From assembly GCF_004798865.1 (NCBI RefSeq), contig NW_025335505.1:24604274-24668273 (forward strand): DNA of 64,000 nucleotides, read 5' to 3'. The notes beneath the pieces are model-generated. The model did no database searches. It worked only from the letters and a program-made list of their open reading frames with translations, and was not told the DNA's origin. Shown piece after piece: positions 11,937-22,249 of the stretch; position 1 is the stretch's first letter, and each line of letters opens with the position of its first letter. The stretch comes from Varanus komodoensis (lineage: Eukaryota > Chordata > Lepidosauria > Squamata > Varanidae). The position numbers and the translations under genes were made by a program.

Positions 11937-12771
11937 ATGGCCTTGGCAGGAGTCACGGGTGTTGCTGTCCACTGCGACACCTGCAACATGTTTGCCCTTC
12001 TCCCCCAGGAGAGGCAGGGTTACACTTACCCTTGGTGTAAGCTGGTGCTCCTGCTAGAGGAGGAGGTGAGGTGCCTGAGGGCTGAGAGAGCTCTCCAGGC
12101 CCTCCAGGAGCAGCCCCCCTCTGGACAGAGGGTTGAGGGAGAGACCATGGGAGGAGCAGCCCTGGAGACATGGAGGCATGTCACCCACAGGAGGAGGAGG
12201 CCAGCACAGTACCAATCTGGAGCTGGGAAACAGGTTCTCTCTGCTTGGGGAGGCTGGGGCTGATGATTCCTCGGGGGACCAGCAGGACCCCCAGCCTGGG
12301 ACCACAAGCAGCAAGGGGGCTGCTGCAGGAGAGGCGAGGGCCAGGGCACGACCACCCACCATGGGCATCTGGCATGTGAAGGACAAAGTGGAGCATCTTG
12401 TTCGCTCCAGGGGTCACCAGCCGCTCCTGGTGATCCATGTGGGCACAAAGGATGTGGCCAGGCAGGGTGTGGTCGGAATCACCAGGGACTTCGAGGCCTT
12501 GGGGAAGAAACTCAGGGAGCTAAAGGCCCAAGTGGCCTTCTCATCGTTCTTACTGGTTTGGGGATTTGGGCCAGGAAGGGGCAGGAGGGTCTCCAAGGTG
12601 AACAACTGGCTTAGGGTGTGGTGCCAGAAGGAACGCTTTGGGTTCCTCGACCACAGCACTTGGTTTCTTGCCAATGGACTTCTGGCAAGGGATGGGTTTC
12701 ACCTCATGAGGATGGGGAAAATGTCCTTTGGAGATGCTCTAGCGAGCTTCGTCCAGAAGACTTTAAACTGA
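11937..12771 (+). pseudogene. CR1 ORF1 (zinc-finger, coiled-coil, esterase-like)
   Basis: ORF1 protein of CR1, which in the family binds RNA and carries an SGNH-type esterase domain. The start at 11937 (MALAGVTGVAVH) is chosen because the zinc-binding pattern CDTC, a later cysteine and a leucine/glutamate-rich coiled coil (LVLLLEEEVRCLRAE) follow at once. A frameshift lies between about 12180 and 12263. The second half (frame open from 12133 to 12771) has 'PLLVIHVGTKDVAR', 'DFEALGKKLRELKAQV', 'NNWLRVWCQKERFGFLDHST' and a C-terminal 'RDGFHLMRMGK', which are the esterase blocks. The usual GTND is GTKD here, so a catalytic-block residue differs. An 11-G run (12775-12785) lies just after the stop. 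Confidence 0.85.
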
Positions 12772-12970
12772 GTTGGGGGGGGGGGTGTTCAGGCCTCCCA
12801 GAAACGTGTCTGCACTGGACAAGTGTGGGGAGAGGATCAGGGTTCTGGGAGCAGGGTTTTAGAGGTACTGCAGGGACTGACAGGACTCCTACAGAGAGGG
12901 GCCAAGTATCAGGGAGAATGGGAGGAAGGAGGAGGCTGGGAACTCCAAGGAAAGGAGCGGTGGGAAGGAG

Positions 12971-15709
12971 TTGAGGTGCATGTGCACCAATGCTAGGAGC
13001 ATGGGTAATAAGCAGGAAGAGCTTGACACTCTCCTGGGAATAGGAGGGTATGACCAGGTGGGAATCACAGAAACTTGGTGGGATGAAAGGCAAGTCTGGA
13101 ATGTGAACATAGAGGGGTATCACCTTTTTAGAAAGGACAGGAAGGGAAAGTGGGTTGGGGGCATGGCTTTATATGTTAGGGAAGGGATAGGATGCAGTGA
13201 GATAGAATGCAGCACAGATGGGGATTCGGTAGAGGCAGTCTGGGTGAAACTTAGGGGTTTTGACAGGGAAAGAGACCTGACAGTGGGGGTATGTTATCGC
13301 CCTCCAGGTCAACTTGAGACCCTAGATGATGGCCTGACAGGTCAGATTCTAAGGCTATCTCAGGGGAGAGACACAGTAATTACGGGAGATTTCAATCTCC
13401 CGGATATTAGTTGGGAGACCCACTCGGCGGAGACAGCCAGGTCACGTCGCTTCCTAGAAGCTATAGAGGGAGGGTTTTTCACACAGAGGGTCCGAGAGGC
13501 GACGAAGGGGGGAAACATCCTTTACTTGGTCTTGACCAATAGAGAGGAGCTGATAGATGAAGTACAGATTAGGGGAGCTCTGGATGCAAGTGATCACTCC
13601 ATCCTTTGCTTTATGATCAGGGGACTGGGGATGTGCAGCCGGTTGAGCACTAGAAGCTGGGACATCAAGAGGGCCAACTTTGGCCAACTGAAGGCCAGAC
13701 TGGGGAAAGTCTGGAAGGTTACTGAAAGGTAAGCGAGTTGAGGAGGGGTGGATGGCACTCAAAAGGGAGGTTTTGGAGGCGCAAGCCTTGATGATACCTC
13801 TAGTTAGTAAGGTGGGGAGGCGGAGGAGAGTGCCGCCATGGATGTGAAAGGAGGTGGTTAGAGGGATTAGATGAAAGAGGAACCTCCATAGGCTTTGGTG
13901 AATGGAGCGGCATAGAAGTTGCCTAAATAAATAAATAAATGGGTAGTGGGGCAAATAGAGAAAAGGGTATACCAGGAGGAGGAGGCCCACTGCAGAAGGA
14001 TTCTTTGCAAGGGTAAGGCTGATTACAAGCTGAGACTTGCCAAGAATATCAAGAGCAACAAAAAGGACTTCTTTCAGCATGAAAATAGGAAGAGGAAGGG
14101 GAGACAAGTGGTGGGACCACTAAATAAGGAGGAAGGATATCCAGTGACTGATCTGAGGGAACAGGCACAGATGCTAAATGATTATTTTGCCTCTGTGTTC
14201 TCCCCAAAGCAGGGCAGGGGATATCTGCATAGGAGATGAGATGGGGCTGGGGACTTAGGGGCACAGATTAGAGTCACCCCCCTAGAAGTCAAAGAGCTCC
14301 TCAGGGCACTGGATGTTACAAAGACACCAGGCCGACGGGTTATACCCGAGAGTACATAGAGTGTTGGCAGGGGTTCTCTTAACGCCTACTAGCCTCCATT
14401 TTTGAGACCTCATGGAGAACAGGTGAAGTTCCAGAGGACTGGAGGGTGGCATCAGTGGTCCCAATTTTCAAAAAGGGTAGTAGAAGGGTCATGGGGAATT
14501 ACAGACCTGTTAGCCTTATGTCCATTGTAGGAAAAACAATGGAAAGGCTCATAATAGAGAGAGATCTAGTGATGCTAAATAGGGAAGGGAGGCTGACAGC
14601 CGCACAACACGGCTTCCGCAAAAACAGGTCCTGCCAGACAAACCTTGTGGAATTCTATGACAAGGTTTCAAGATGGCTAGATGGAGGGGATGCAGTGGAT
14701 GTGGTTTACCTGGATTTCAGCAAGGCCTTTGACAAAGTGCCCCAGGATATCCTGGTGGAGAAACTGAGGAGTTTTGGGATACACCAAAGCACTGTCCGGT
14801 GGATTAGGGCTTGGTTGACTGACTGAAAGCAGAGTGTAACCATTAGTAGGGAATCATCGGGATGGTGGCCAGTGACAAGCGGGGTCCCCCAGGGCTCTGT
14901 CCTGGGGCTGATCCTGTTTAATCTTTTCATCAATGACATGGAAGAAGGGGTGAACAGTCTGCTGATCAAATTCACAGATGACACTAAAACTGGAGCAGTA
15001 GCCACAACTGAGCAGCAGGTACTCCAGATCCAAAAGGATCTGGACAGACTATGGAAGTGGGCAGGAGACAACAGGATGGCGTTCAACGTGGATAAGTGCA
15101 AGGTCTTGCGCTTTGGGGCATAGGAATAGGTGTCATAAGTACAGGTTAGGGGACAAGTGGCTGGAGAGCAGCACTTGTGAAAGGGACCTCAGGGTACTGG
15201 TTGACTGCAGGCCAAACATGAGTCTGCAGTGTGATGCAGTAGTCAAGAGGGCGAACGCCATCCTTGGTTGCATAGCCAGAAGCATGGCTTCTAGATCAAG
15301 AGAGGTATTACTACAGAAAGGATATAGCCAGGTTAGAGCCAGTGCAGCATAGGGCCACAAGGTTGGTGGACGGTTTGCAGGGGATGGGGTATGAGGCGAG
15401 ACTGAGGGAATTGGGTCTCTTCAGCCTGGAGAAGAGGAGACTCAGAGGGGATATGTTGGTGACATACAGGTATGTGAGGGGATGTCACATGGAGATGGGT
15501 AAAGACCTGTTCTCTCCGGCAAAGGAAGGCAGGACGCGCTCCAACAGAGCCAAGCTCAGGGAACCAAGGTTCCATTTAGATGCCAGGAAGCACTTCCTGA
15601 CAGTTAGGACCCCGAGGGTGGGTATGGGCTTCCATGAGAGGTCGTTGAGGTCCCATCAGTGAGGGTGTTCAAAGATAGGATGGACATGCACATGGTGGGC
15701 ATGTTGTGA
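12971..15709 (+). pseudogene. CR1 ORF2 (endonuclease and reverse transcriptase)
   Basis: ORF2 encodes the APE-type endonuclease and reverse transcriptase that drive target-primed retrotransposition. The endonuclease frame 12971-13732 keeps the expected catalytic set: N7 in TNARS, E34 in TETWW, D140/N142 in GDFN, and S207-D208-H209. An RT frame at 14446-14826 has NYRPVSL, a QHGFRKNRSC block and motif A VVYLDFSKAFDKVP. After a TGA (14824-14826) motif B SGVPQGSVLG and motif C FTDD (usually FADD) follow in the frame at 14872-15123. The C-terminal motifs RLRELGLFSLEKRRLRGDM lie in 15342-15662, and the expected VFKDRMDMHMVGML ending stops at 15709. At least four stops or frame changes plus the L2 insertion make it dead. 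Confidence 0.9.
13880..13940 (+). mobile_element. L2 3' tail nested in CR1 ORF2
   Basis: The bases 'gaatggagcggcatagaag', then 'ttgcctaaataaataaataa', match the plus-strand version of the L2 3' end at 22250-22310 (aatggggcggcatagaagtt then tgctaaata). About 60 bp is present, extremely 5'-truncated. It interrupts the linker between endonuclease and RT, between codons resembling PPWM...KEVV and KRVYQE. No clear target duplication was seen. Confidence 0.75.
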
Positions 15710-15792
15710 GCGGAGCCGGCTTGTGCCGGAGGTCAGACTAGATGGCCCGGGAGGCCCCTTCTGACTCGCCCTGTTTCTATGTTTCTATGTTT

Positions 15793-16180
15793 CAAGTAAA
15801 GTGAGACAGTATAGAATTGTTTAAAATAATGCATGGTATGGAGAAAGTATAGCACTCAAACCCAGGATCATCCTATGAAGCTGACTGGTGGGAGGTATAG
15901 GACAGATAAAAGGAAGTACTGCCATGGAAAATGTTGATAGCCACCAATTTGGATGGCTTTAAAGAGGGATGGACTACTTCATAGCTCTGTACTCTCTCCT
16001 TTACCAGAGGTGGCATGCCTGCATGCACCAGTTGCTGAGGAGCTTGGGCAGGAGAAAGTCTTGCACCTGTCCTGCTTGAGCGATCCTGTGGACAGCTGGT
16101 TTACCACTGTGTGCATAGAGTGCTGGACTAGATGGACCTTTGGTCTGTTGCAGCATAGCTTTCCTTATATTCTTATCATA
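15793..16180 (+). mobile_element. Old CR1 LINE, right half of the split copy
   Basis: It resumes the C-terminal CR1 pattern at caagtaaagtgag, continues through a decayed ORF2 end (NLDGFKEGWTT-like, about 15946) and finishes with the classical CR1 3' end 'gtgctggactagatggacct', 'ttccttatattctta'. It differs in sequence from the inserted CR1, so the two are separate, age-distinct subfamilies. An AT-rich (TAAA) run follows at 16195-16207. Confidence 0.8.
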
Positions 16181-16514
16181 TGTGAAACTATATTATAAAT
16201 AAATAAATACCATATTTAATGATGGTGAAAAAGAGGGGACAAACCCTAGCTTATAACATTCCCCACCCTACAGCAAAAAAAATGGCTCTTCATGGTGCCA
16301 ACCCAAAAACTAATATGGACTTTTTCAGGCCAGAATTTCATAAGATGCAACAAAAGCTCATGCTTTTATAAATTAGTTGCTCTTTAGAGTGCCACACTCT
16401 CTCCTCAATTATCCAAGTAATTGATTTGCACTGTGGTAAAGCTATAGCAGACACTTTCTGCTGTATATAATTTTGGTTTCATCATGTAACAGATCCAGGC
16501 ATCTTCTAGCATCT

Positions 16515-16735
16515 TCTTTCCTGCTTTTCCATTACATAAGCTCTAGGTGGCACCATGGTATAACAGAATAGCAAAAATACACAAGGAGAAATAGTGTTCG
16601 CTTTCATTTCCTTTTATATTTCCCCTGCTCTAAAAGAACCTCACAGAAAGTCTGTTTACAAGCAAAAGGAAAACTGGAGGATCATGTCATTATCTAAACA
16701 GTGGTGAGTGGGGAATGACAAGCACACAAGTAATG
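16515..16735 (+). repeat. Unnamed dispersed repeat (family R3), copy 1
   Basis: It shares with 45075-45325 and 54810-55055 the ordered blocks 'taggtggcaccatggtata', 'agaatagcaaaaatacacaa', 'ctttcatttcc', 'ctgctctaaaa' and 'aatgacaagcac'. No coding frame and no clear terminal repeats are visible. It could be a MITE or an old LINE 3' region. Confidence 0.6.
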
Positions 16736-17647
16736 CTTTCTGTAGAAAAGCTCAGTTAAGAACATTCATCCGGTGTATTGAAATGCTTGCTATGCTCAGC
16801 AGCTCATAGTATCAGAGGTATGAACCAAACTGCCTTTTGCATATTATCAACAACCCCATTGCATTGGTTTTATTATTTGGACCCTACCAACAATGCAATA
16901 AGGACCCATCTAATGCTACTGCCCTTGCCTACACGGTCATCCAACACTAGCTACAGCACATTGATGGTGCTACATTGGTCTCTGTTCTGTGTTTCTGTGT
17001 ACACCTTGCAACAGACGCATATACAGAACCATAAATATTGTTTAACTCAGCCAGACTGCATGTGTAGTCTACATTTTTATTTGGAGTAGAAAATGGATTT
17101 TCATAACACATGGTCTGTCTGTTGCAGAATGATCACCTCACTGATGTCATCCTTGGTATCCCTTCCGCACCAGTTTAAGATCTTGAAATATTTTTCTTGC
17201 TGCTTGTTAAAATTGTGTGCATGCACACAATGTTTTTTTATATATTTGTAAATTGTTCACCTATTTTGTACAATATTGTATTTTTACAGTTTTTAATCTT
17301 TAAAATCTGCAGTATAGACATGTATTAAATTGAAATGAAATGGAGCAGAGCTGCAGGGTTCTTGCCAGGACATTGCTTCAGGTGACACATTGCAGCCACA
17401 GGAACTTAAAGCAGCTTTCCAGAATCATCTTGTAAAGCAGCAGTGACCTAAAAAGGCCCTACAGATTTAATCCTGCCAAGATTCTGTGGCCTCCTTTCTT
17501 GGCCATGTGTCCTGTTCTATTGTGAACAGTGTGCTATTTCAAGGGCTGTCAGAGGAAAGTCCTCTATTCGAAGGAATTCTTTTCTATTTGGAGGACTGTC
17601 CAGGTCATGCCTGCTTTAAAGATAAAAATGGTATATCAAGTGTTTGT
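16736..17647. other. Unique sequence with a perfect 20-bp palindrome
   Basis: No gene seen. A perfect palindrome, attgtgtgcatgcacacaat, lies at 17212-17231 and is followed by an AT-rich block resembling a decayed LINE 3' UTR (to about 17340). Confidence 0.5.
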
Positions 17648-17743
17648 CCTACATAGAGCAGACACATTGAAATAAAAGGAAGTTAAGTTTGTCACAGCTA
17701 ACTTGTAAATTTCATTAATTTCAGTGGTACTGCACTATGTAGG
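17648..17743. mobile_element. Palindromic MITE-like repeat
   Basis: Arms at 17648-17673 (cctacatagagcagacacat...) and 17718-17743 pair as inverted repeats over about 26 bp with a handful of mismatches, around a 44-bp centre. The inner motif (acattgaaat / atttcagtgg) resembles family P1. Confidence 0.55.
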
Positions 17744-18089
17744 ACTAACAGGGATACAATCCAAAGTACCATAAATAGTGGGGGCAGGGAGAGAGACTTC
17801 ACTGCAGTTAGAAGCACCTAAACTGCAAACTGAAGAACAGGCACAAAGTTCACCTGGTCACAGTCTCCTTGAGTATGATGAGATGTATTATATTTTGTTA
17901 CAGTGATAATGTCTAAATTTGCATCTCTATATAAAAATCAGCATATGCAAGTTTTGTGCAGATCTGTGAGCTGTTTTGTTGTCTTCTTTAGAAATACATT
18001 TCTTCTTTTTAGTGATATATAACTGGCTGTCCTAGTAAGTTCTGAGTTTCTGATTTGTACAAGCACACTTAATTCTAAAGCATTAAAAT
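17744..18089. other. Unique sequence, no gene seen
   Basis: AT-rich, with no recognised repeat. Confidence 0.4.
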
Positions 18090-18180
18090 CAGGCTGCTAT
18101 AGTGATTAGAGTGTTGTGTTGGGACTGGGAAGACCAGGTTCAAGTTCACCTTTGACCACTGAACTGAATCAAAAAGTATT
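18090..18180 (+). mobile_element. CORE-SINE head fragment
   Basis: It contains 'gtgattagagtgttgtgttg' and a B-box-like 'aggttcaagttc', matching the tRNA-like head of the 1361-1603 element. The core and tail are absent. Confidence 0.6.
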
Positions 18181-18904
18181 TGCAAGTATAAGAACTCAGT
18201 GGGTGTGCACAAAAGTACATCCCAATCAGGATTTGCAGGTACTGTTACCCCTTGCAGGACTTTCTCCACCTTATCCCCCAACTTGCTGGATAAGTTGGCC
18301 AGCAAATCATATACTGATTGTTTTGGTCTGTGCGTCAAGCAGGTGGCACCATTTGTTAGAACCTTACATCAAATCCTAGAGTTCTGTGGGCTTTATGACA
18401 TCAACTTAGAGAGCCTTAGAGAGTTTTCAGACTAGTTATAGTGAAATATAAGTTGAATAAATAATAAATAAATAATAAACTTCCAACCCCCTGGTCAGTT
18501 AGGGAAATCTAGAGCTAGAGCATCCCCAATAGACAGTTGTCAAGACTTTACTTGATGATCTGCAGTGTGGAACAGCCCAGTATCCTCTAGTTAATTTGTT
18601 CCATTGTCAAACTTCTTTTATTGGAAGTTTCTCATAATGTTCAGTCAGCATCATGTGTCAAGACATGCCACAGGCCCAGTTTTCTTGCCAGGAAGCATGC
18701 TCATCTATTCTTATGTAGCACAGTATCATAATATGAAGGCCATATATCGAAAGACTGAAGTCTGGCTGAACAGTGTGAATCTGGTACCTCTGTAACCATA
18801 TAACACTATGAAACAAGAATTCCACTGAAACTGAAATTTAACTCAAGTGTATTTTGAAATTAGTCATGATTGCCTGTCATTTATGCAATTGTGCAAAGTA
18901 TGTC
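18181..18904. other. Unique sequence, no gene seen
   Basis: An A-rich (TAAA/ATAA) patch at 18455-18479 may be a retroposon tail, but no body could be matched. Confidence 0.4.
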
Positions 18905-19105
18905 TAAGATTCCTGAAAGGTGGGTCTATCAGTGGCTAGATGGCTCAGAGGGAGTGTGCTATCAAATGCCAGTTTCTGGAGGAAACCAGCAGGAGAGAGG
19001 GCTCATGTCCTTGTGCTCTCTTGAGGCTCCTGGTAGAGCTGCTGTGTGCAGAAGGGTATGAGATCACATGGGCCATTGGACTGATCCAGCAGGGCTCTCC
19101 TTAAA
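18905..19105 (+). mobile_element. CR1 LINE 3' UTR
   Basis: The classic older CR1 3' UTR order: 'tatcagtggctagatggctc', 'ccagtttctggagg', 'agcaggagagagggctcatg', and the end 'actgatccagcagggctct' followed by 'cctta'. No ORF remains. Confidence 0.75.
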
Positions 19106-21129
19106 TATTTAACTTCAGAGGAAATCCTGTGTGGTCTGTTACTACTATGGTTACACATATAGGATAACAAGGCACCACTACTGCTGAATAGTGTCTTATA
19201 TCACTTTCCCTCAGCCTTTCAGCCAATGACAGTGAACAACATTTTAAACCAGCAAGACAATTAAAAATAAAACAATTCAAAACTGAAAAAAAGAATAAAC
19301 AGTAAAATATATCATTGATACAAGCAGTCTGGCATTCTCTAGTCATGCCAACAGGAGGAACCAAAGCATGCCTTAACAGCATGCTATCTACCAAGAGAAA
19401 GTCCAAGGTACAACCATTTTGGCATGTTGAAATGTTGTAAGCATAAATAAAGTAGCACTGAATTAGTGGCACTAACTTCCACATAATATGTCTAGGATTA
19501 AGGTGTTAGACTTCTAAAGAAGTCTAACAGGCTTGCATTTAGTGGAACATGTAGCCAGATTCATTGATATAATCATAAATGATGCCATTTATAACTATAG
19601 TACTGCATAAGCATTAGGTGCTCCAGCACTATTTAACTAGAACAAACTATTCAGTCATTTCTCCATGGTCTTGAGAGCAAGATTTCCCCTGGTTTAACCA
19701 GACAACATCTGCTGTTTACATATAAAACATTTTTAAGGCAATATACAACATTTTCCAAGCCTAAATGGAAGTATACTACTAGATGCCCTGTTGATTTGTA
19801 AAAGAGCTGTTATTCTACAAAATCACAAAGAGTTGCCCACTTCTGACAGATTTAATCTCATCTCATTTAATCTCATCTGACCATTTTATTGGAATTTTGG
19901 CTTTTTCATTAATCCCTGCATTTCTGTTAGGCATCAGGTAATTTTAAAGGGAAATACATTTCAATTAATTAACATATGCAAATAAACAGCCCGAGGTTCT
20001 TTTTTCTTTTCTTGGGTTAAGAGGATATTATCCTGCTTAACACAGAAAACATAGACTTATAGTATCCTGTATTTTTCTGACAATCCTTGCTTGTTTGTAT
20101 ATTTGTCTATGGCATTTCTACAGTACCTTTCTTTATTTAACAACAAACAACAGCAAAGAAAAACAGGAAAAAAAATCAAGTCCTAGTAAATCCTAGGAGT
20201 AAACTGAAAAACCATACTAACAATTTAAACTTGGTTTTGATTGCCCACACCCATGACTAGCCTAGCAGGATATCCCTAAATTCTTGTTCCTGGAGATCAT
20301 GCCTGTCTTCTGCAGGTCATACACTATCAGTTAATGCTTCCCTGCACCATGAATCTTTGCTCTTTTCTCCTGCATTCTGACAGAAGCTACCCACAGTTTC
20401 CAAAGTTAAAGTCAGCATAGCCTTTTAATTCTTTTTCTAGCAGGGGGACAAGGTGCAGGCACTGTCAGGCCTGTGACAGCACTTCAGCTCCAAGAAATTG
20501 GCATACGGTAACAGGTAGTCTCTGGCAAAAAGTGCCGAGTCAAGAGCCTGATCATGCTGGGAGCCTCTCTCACCACAGCAGTCTCCTTGAGGCAGCCACT
20601 GGTAATGGGCATGTAGTAGGATAGCACAGCAAGTGGTCTCATCTCCTCTCCCCTCCCCTCCCAAGCAGGGGCAGAGCTGCTGGTACGTACATGTACAATG
20701 TTAATGTGTCAGCACAGCAGGCCTTTCCACTGAGTATAACCAGGAATGCCCACTGAGCTGAAACATGGCGAAGGGCATTTAGGCACTATACTAAGAAATG
20801 ATGACTCCAGATAAATGAGGCGTCTTTGAGACCACCAGAATAAAATGCATTGCTTTCTGTCTAACAGGTAGCTTATGGCTTGGTTCCAAGCACAGGTCCT
20901 AATGATCTTGAGATTTCTGTGGAGGAGTTCTCATTTTAAGGGAGACCCAGGCATACAGTCTGGTTCCTTCATGGTTAAACAGAGTTTGATCTCTGCTCAG
21001 AGTAGGCACAGGTAACCACTGTCTGCACATTCTTCTTTACCAGAGCACATAAAGCAAAAAATACACAAAACTTAAACAGGGAAACAAGTAAAGAGCTTAT
21101 GCTACAGTTCCCAAACTGCTTTAACGTTC
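19106..21129. other. Unique sequence with candidate conserved block
   Basis: No gene seen across 2 kb. At 19962-19986 a dense AT-rich cluster joins a TTAATTAA-type homeodomain core to a perfect octamer ATGCAAAT (19976-19983), a POU-factor site. This is the best candidate regulatory patch by eye, but it is unproven. Confidence 0.35.
19962..19986. promoter_or_regulatory. Candidate homeodomain/POU site cluster
   Basis: caattaattaac next to the octamer atgcaaat. Such sites also arise by chance in AT-rich DNA. No promoter or neighbouring gene supports a function. Confidence 0.15.
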
Positions 21130-21137
21130 CTTTACAC

Positions 21138-21477
21138 CAGGGGTCTCAAACTCAACTTACCTGGGGGCCGCTGGAAGTAGAGTCTGGGTGAGGCTGGGCC
21201 GCATCAAGTATTCACCGCGGTAGTGGTGGGCCGCTCATCCCGCGGCCGGCCCGGGCGCCGCCGGTGCTTTGAAGGCCACAGGGCCCCTCCCCTGTGCCCT
21301 GCCCGTCCCGGCGCGCAGCTTAGAGGGAACATTTCGCCCAGGGTAACGACTCACGCAGGTGCGTGTGAGAAAAACGCGCAGGCCACACTATCACTAAACT
21401 TTGATATCAAGTGGGGGACACAAAATATCATCCCATGGGCCACAATTGGCCCACGGGCCGCGAGTTTGAGACCCCTG
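21138..21477. mobile_element. hAT-type MITE, 340 bp, complete
   Basis: Terminal inverted repeats are perfect over 16 bp (CAGGGGTCTCAAACTC). The flanking 8-bp direct repeat ctttacac (21130-21137 and 21478-21485) is the hAT hallmark. Subterminal GGGCCG/GGGCCAC repeats lie near both ends. The core is CpG-rich (ccgcggccggcccgggcgcc near 21240), unlike the AT-rich surroundings. There is no transposase frame, so it would need enzyme supplied in trans. Perfect ends and undecayed CpGs suggest a young insertion (inference). Confidence 0.93.
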
Positions 21478-21485
21478 CTTTACAC

Positions 21486-21803
21486 TTTAATATGTTTATT
21501 TATACTGGTATTAACATCCTATTAGATTAACTGAGCAGCCGGCTGTCAGAACAAGTTATATATTAACAGAGAATACAATAAAAGAGACAAACTCAGATTA
21601 GAAATAAAACAAATTCATCAGCGAGAATGGAGAGCTAACTGCAACCAACAACAATACAGGCTGAAGCATCAATCAGCAGCATTATAAGAGGACACCAAAG
21701 GTCTTTCAAAAGAGATCAACTGAAGACTGGAAGAGAATCAGCTGGATAAAAACCACAGACTTGAGCTTCGATTATGGGACCCACAGCTAAAGAAGCTCTA
21801 GAA
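21486..21803. other. Unique sequence, no gene seen
   Basis: A-rich, short frames only. Confidence 0.4.
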
Positions 21804-21903
21804 CAGCCTTCCTGAATGTGGTGCTTTCCAGGGATCCTAGTCTATAACTTGCATCATCGCCAACCACTGTCCATGCTGGCTGGCTGATGGGAGTTATAGT
21901 AAA
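21804..21903 (+). mobile_element. Half of palindromic MITE (family P2)
   Basis: It starts 'cagccttcctgaatgtggtg' and continues to 'ggctgatgggagttatagt', the left arm and centre of the element seen complete at 33878-34009. The right arm is missing. Confidence 0.6.
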
Positions 21904-22249
21904 AACCCTAGGGTTTTATTAATTTTTACACATGTATTTATAGGCCACCTATAATTGCCAAGGCCCTCCTAGGCAGCTAGGGTTGGGGAAGGTCCTAAAA
22001 GGCCCTGGGTTGGGGAACCATGAAGCTGCCCCCACAACCTCAGTGGGCAACAGGGCCTCCCAATCAAATCAGCACTGGAAGAGGCCTTGGTCTACCCTGG
22101 TCCAAAGTTATTTATTAAAGTTATTCAAAGTTATTCAAGACCTGAATGGTCAAGACAAGAGGAGATTAAGACAACAGAAATATGAATTATATGTTGTTAG
22201 AATCAGATTAAATTTTTTTCTTTTGCATGTTCTCATAAAGTATTATTGT
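21904..22249. other. Short-repeat sequence, no gene seen
   Basis: An 'agttatt' motif recurs at 22106-22137 (agttatttattaaagttatt...). Confidence 0.4.

Larger units (their letters stand above)
11773..15792 (+). mobile_element. Near full-length CR1 LINE (~4.0 kb)
   Basis: A CR1 non-LTR retrotransposon: short 5' leader, ORF1 (11937-12771), ORF2 (12971-15709), an 83-bp 3' UTR with a GC-rich hairpin (gccggcttgtgccgg), and an 8-bp tail repeat (TTTCTATG) ending at 15792. It is flanked by the 6-bp direct repeat caagta (11767-11772 and 15793-15798), read as a target-site duplication. It is much more GC-rich than the host DNA. Both ORFs are interrupted, so it is not autonomous. It lies inside an older same-strand CR1 and itself contains an L2 tail. 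The 5' end may lack some leader compared with ~4.5-kb family members. Confidence 0.93.

Noticed and set aside
12026-12448. A 140-codon minus-strand frame and overlapping frames at 12054-12386 and 12704-13123
   Set aside because: They are the antisense of CR1 ORF1 and its GC-rich flanks. Proline/serine-rich composition without any domain.
13454-14107. A 217-codon minus-strand frame, one of the longest in the window
   Set aside because: It is the reverse complement of the CR1 ORF2 linker and crosses the L2 insertion. No independent similarity.
21223-21525. An arginine-rich 100-codon frame and a CpG-island-like patch that could suggest a promoter
   Set aside because: It lies within the hAT MITE, whose ends and duplication explain the GC-rich island.
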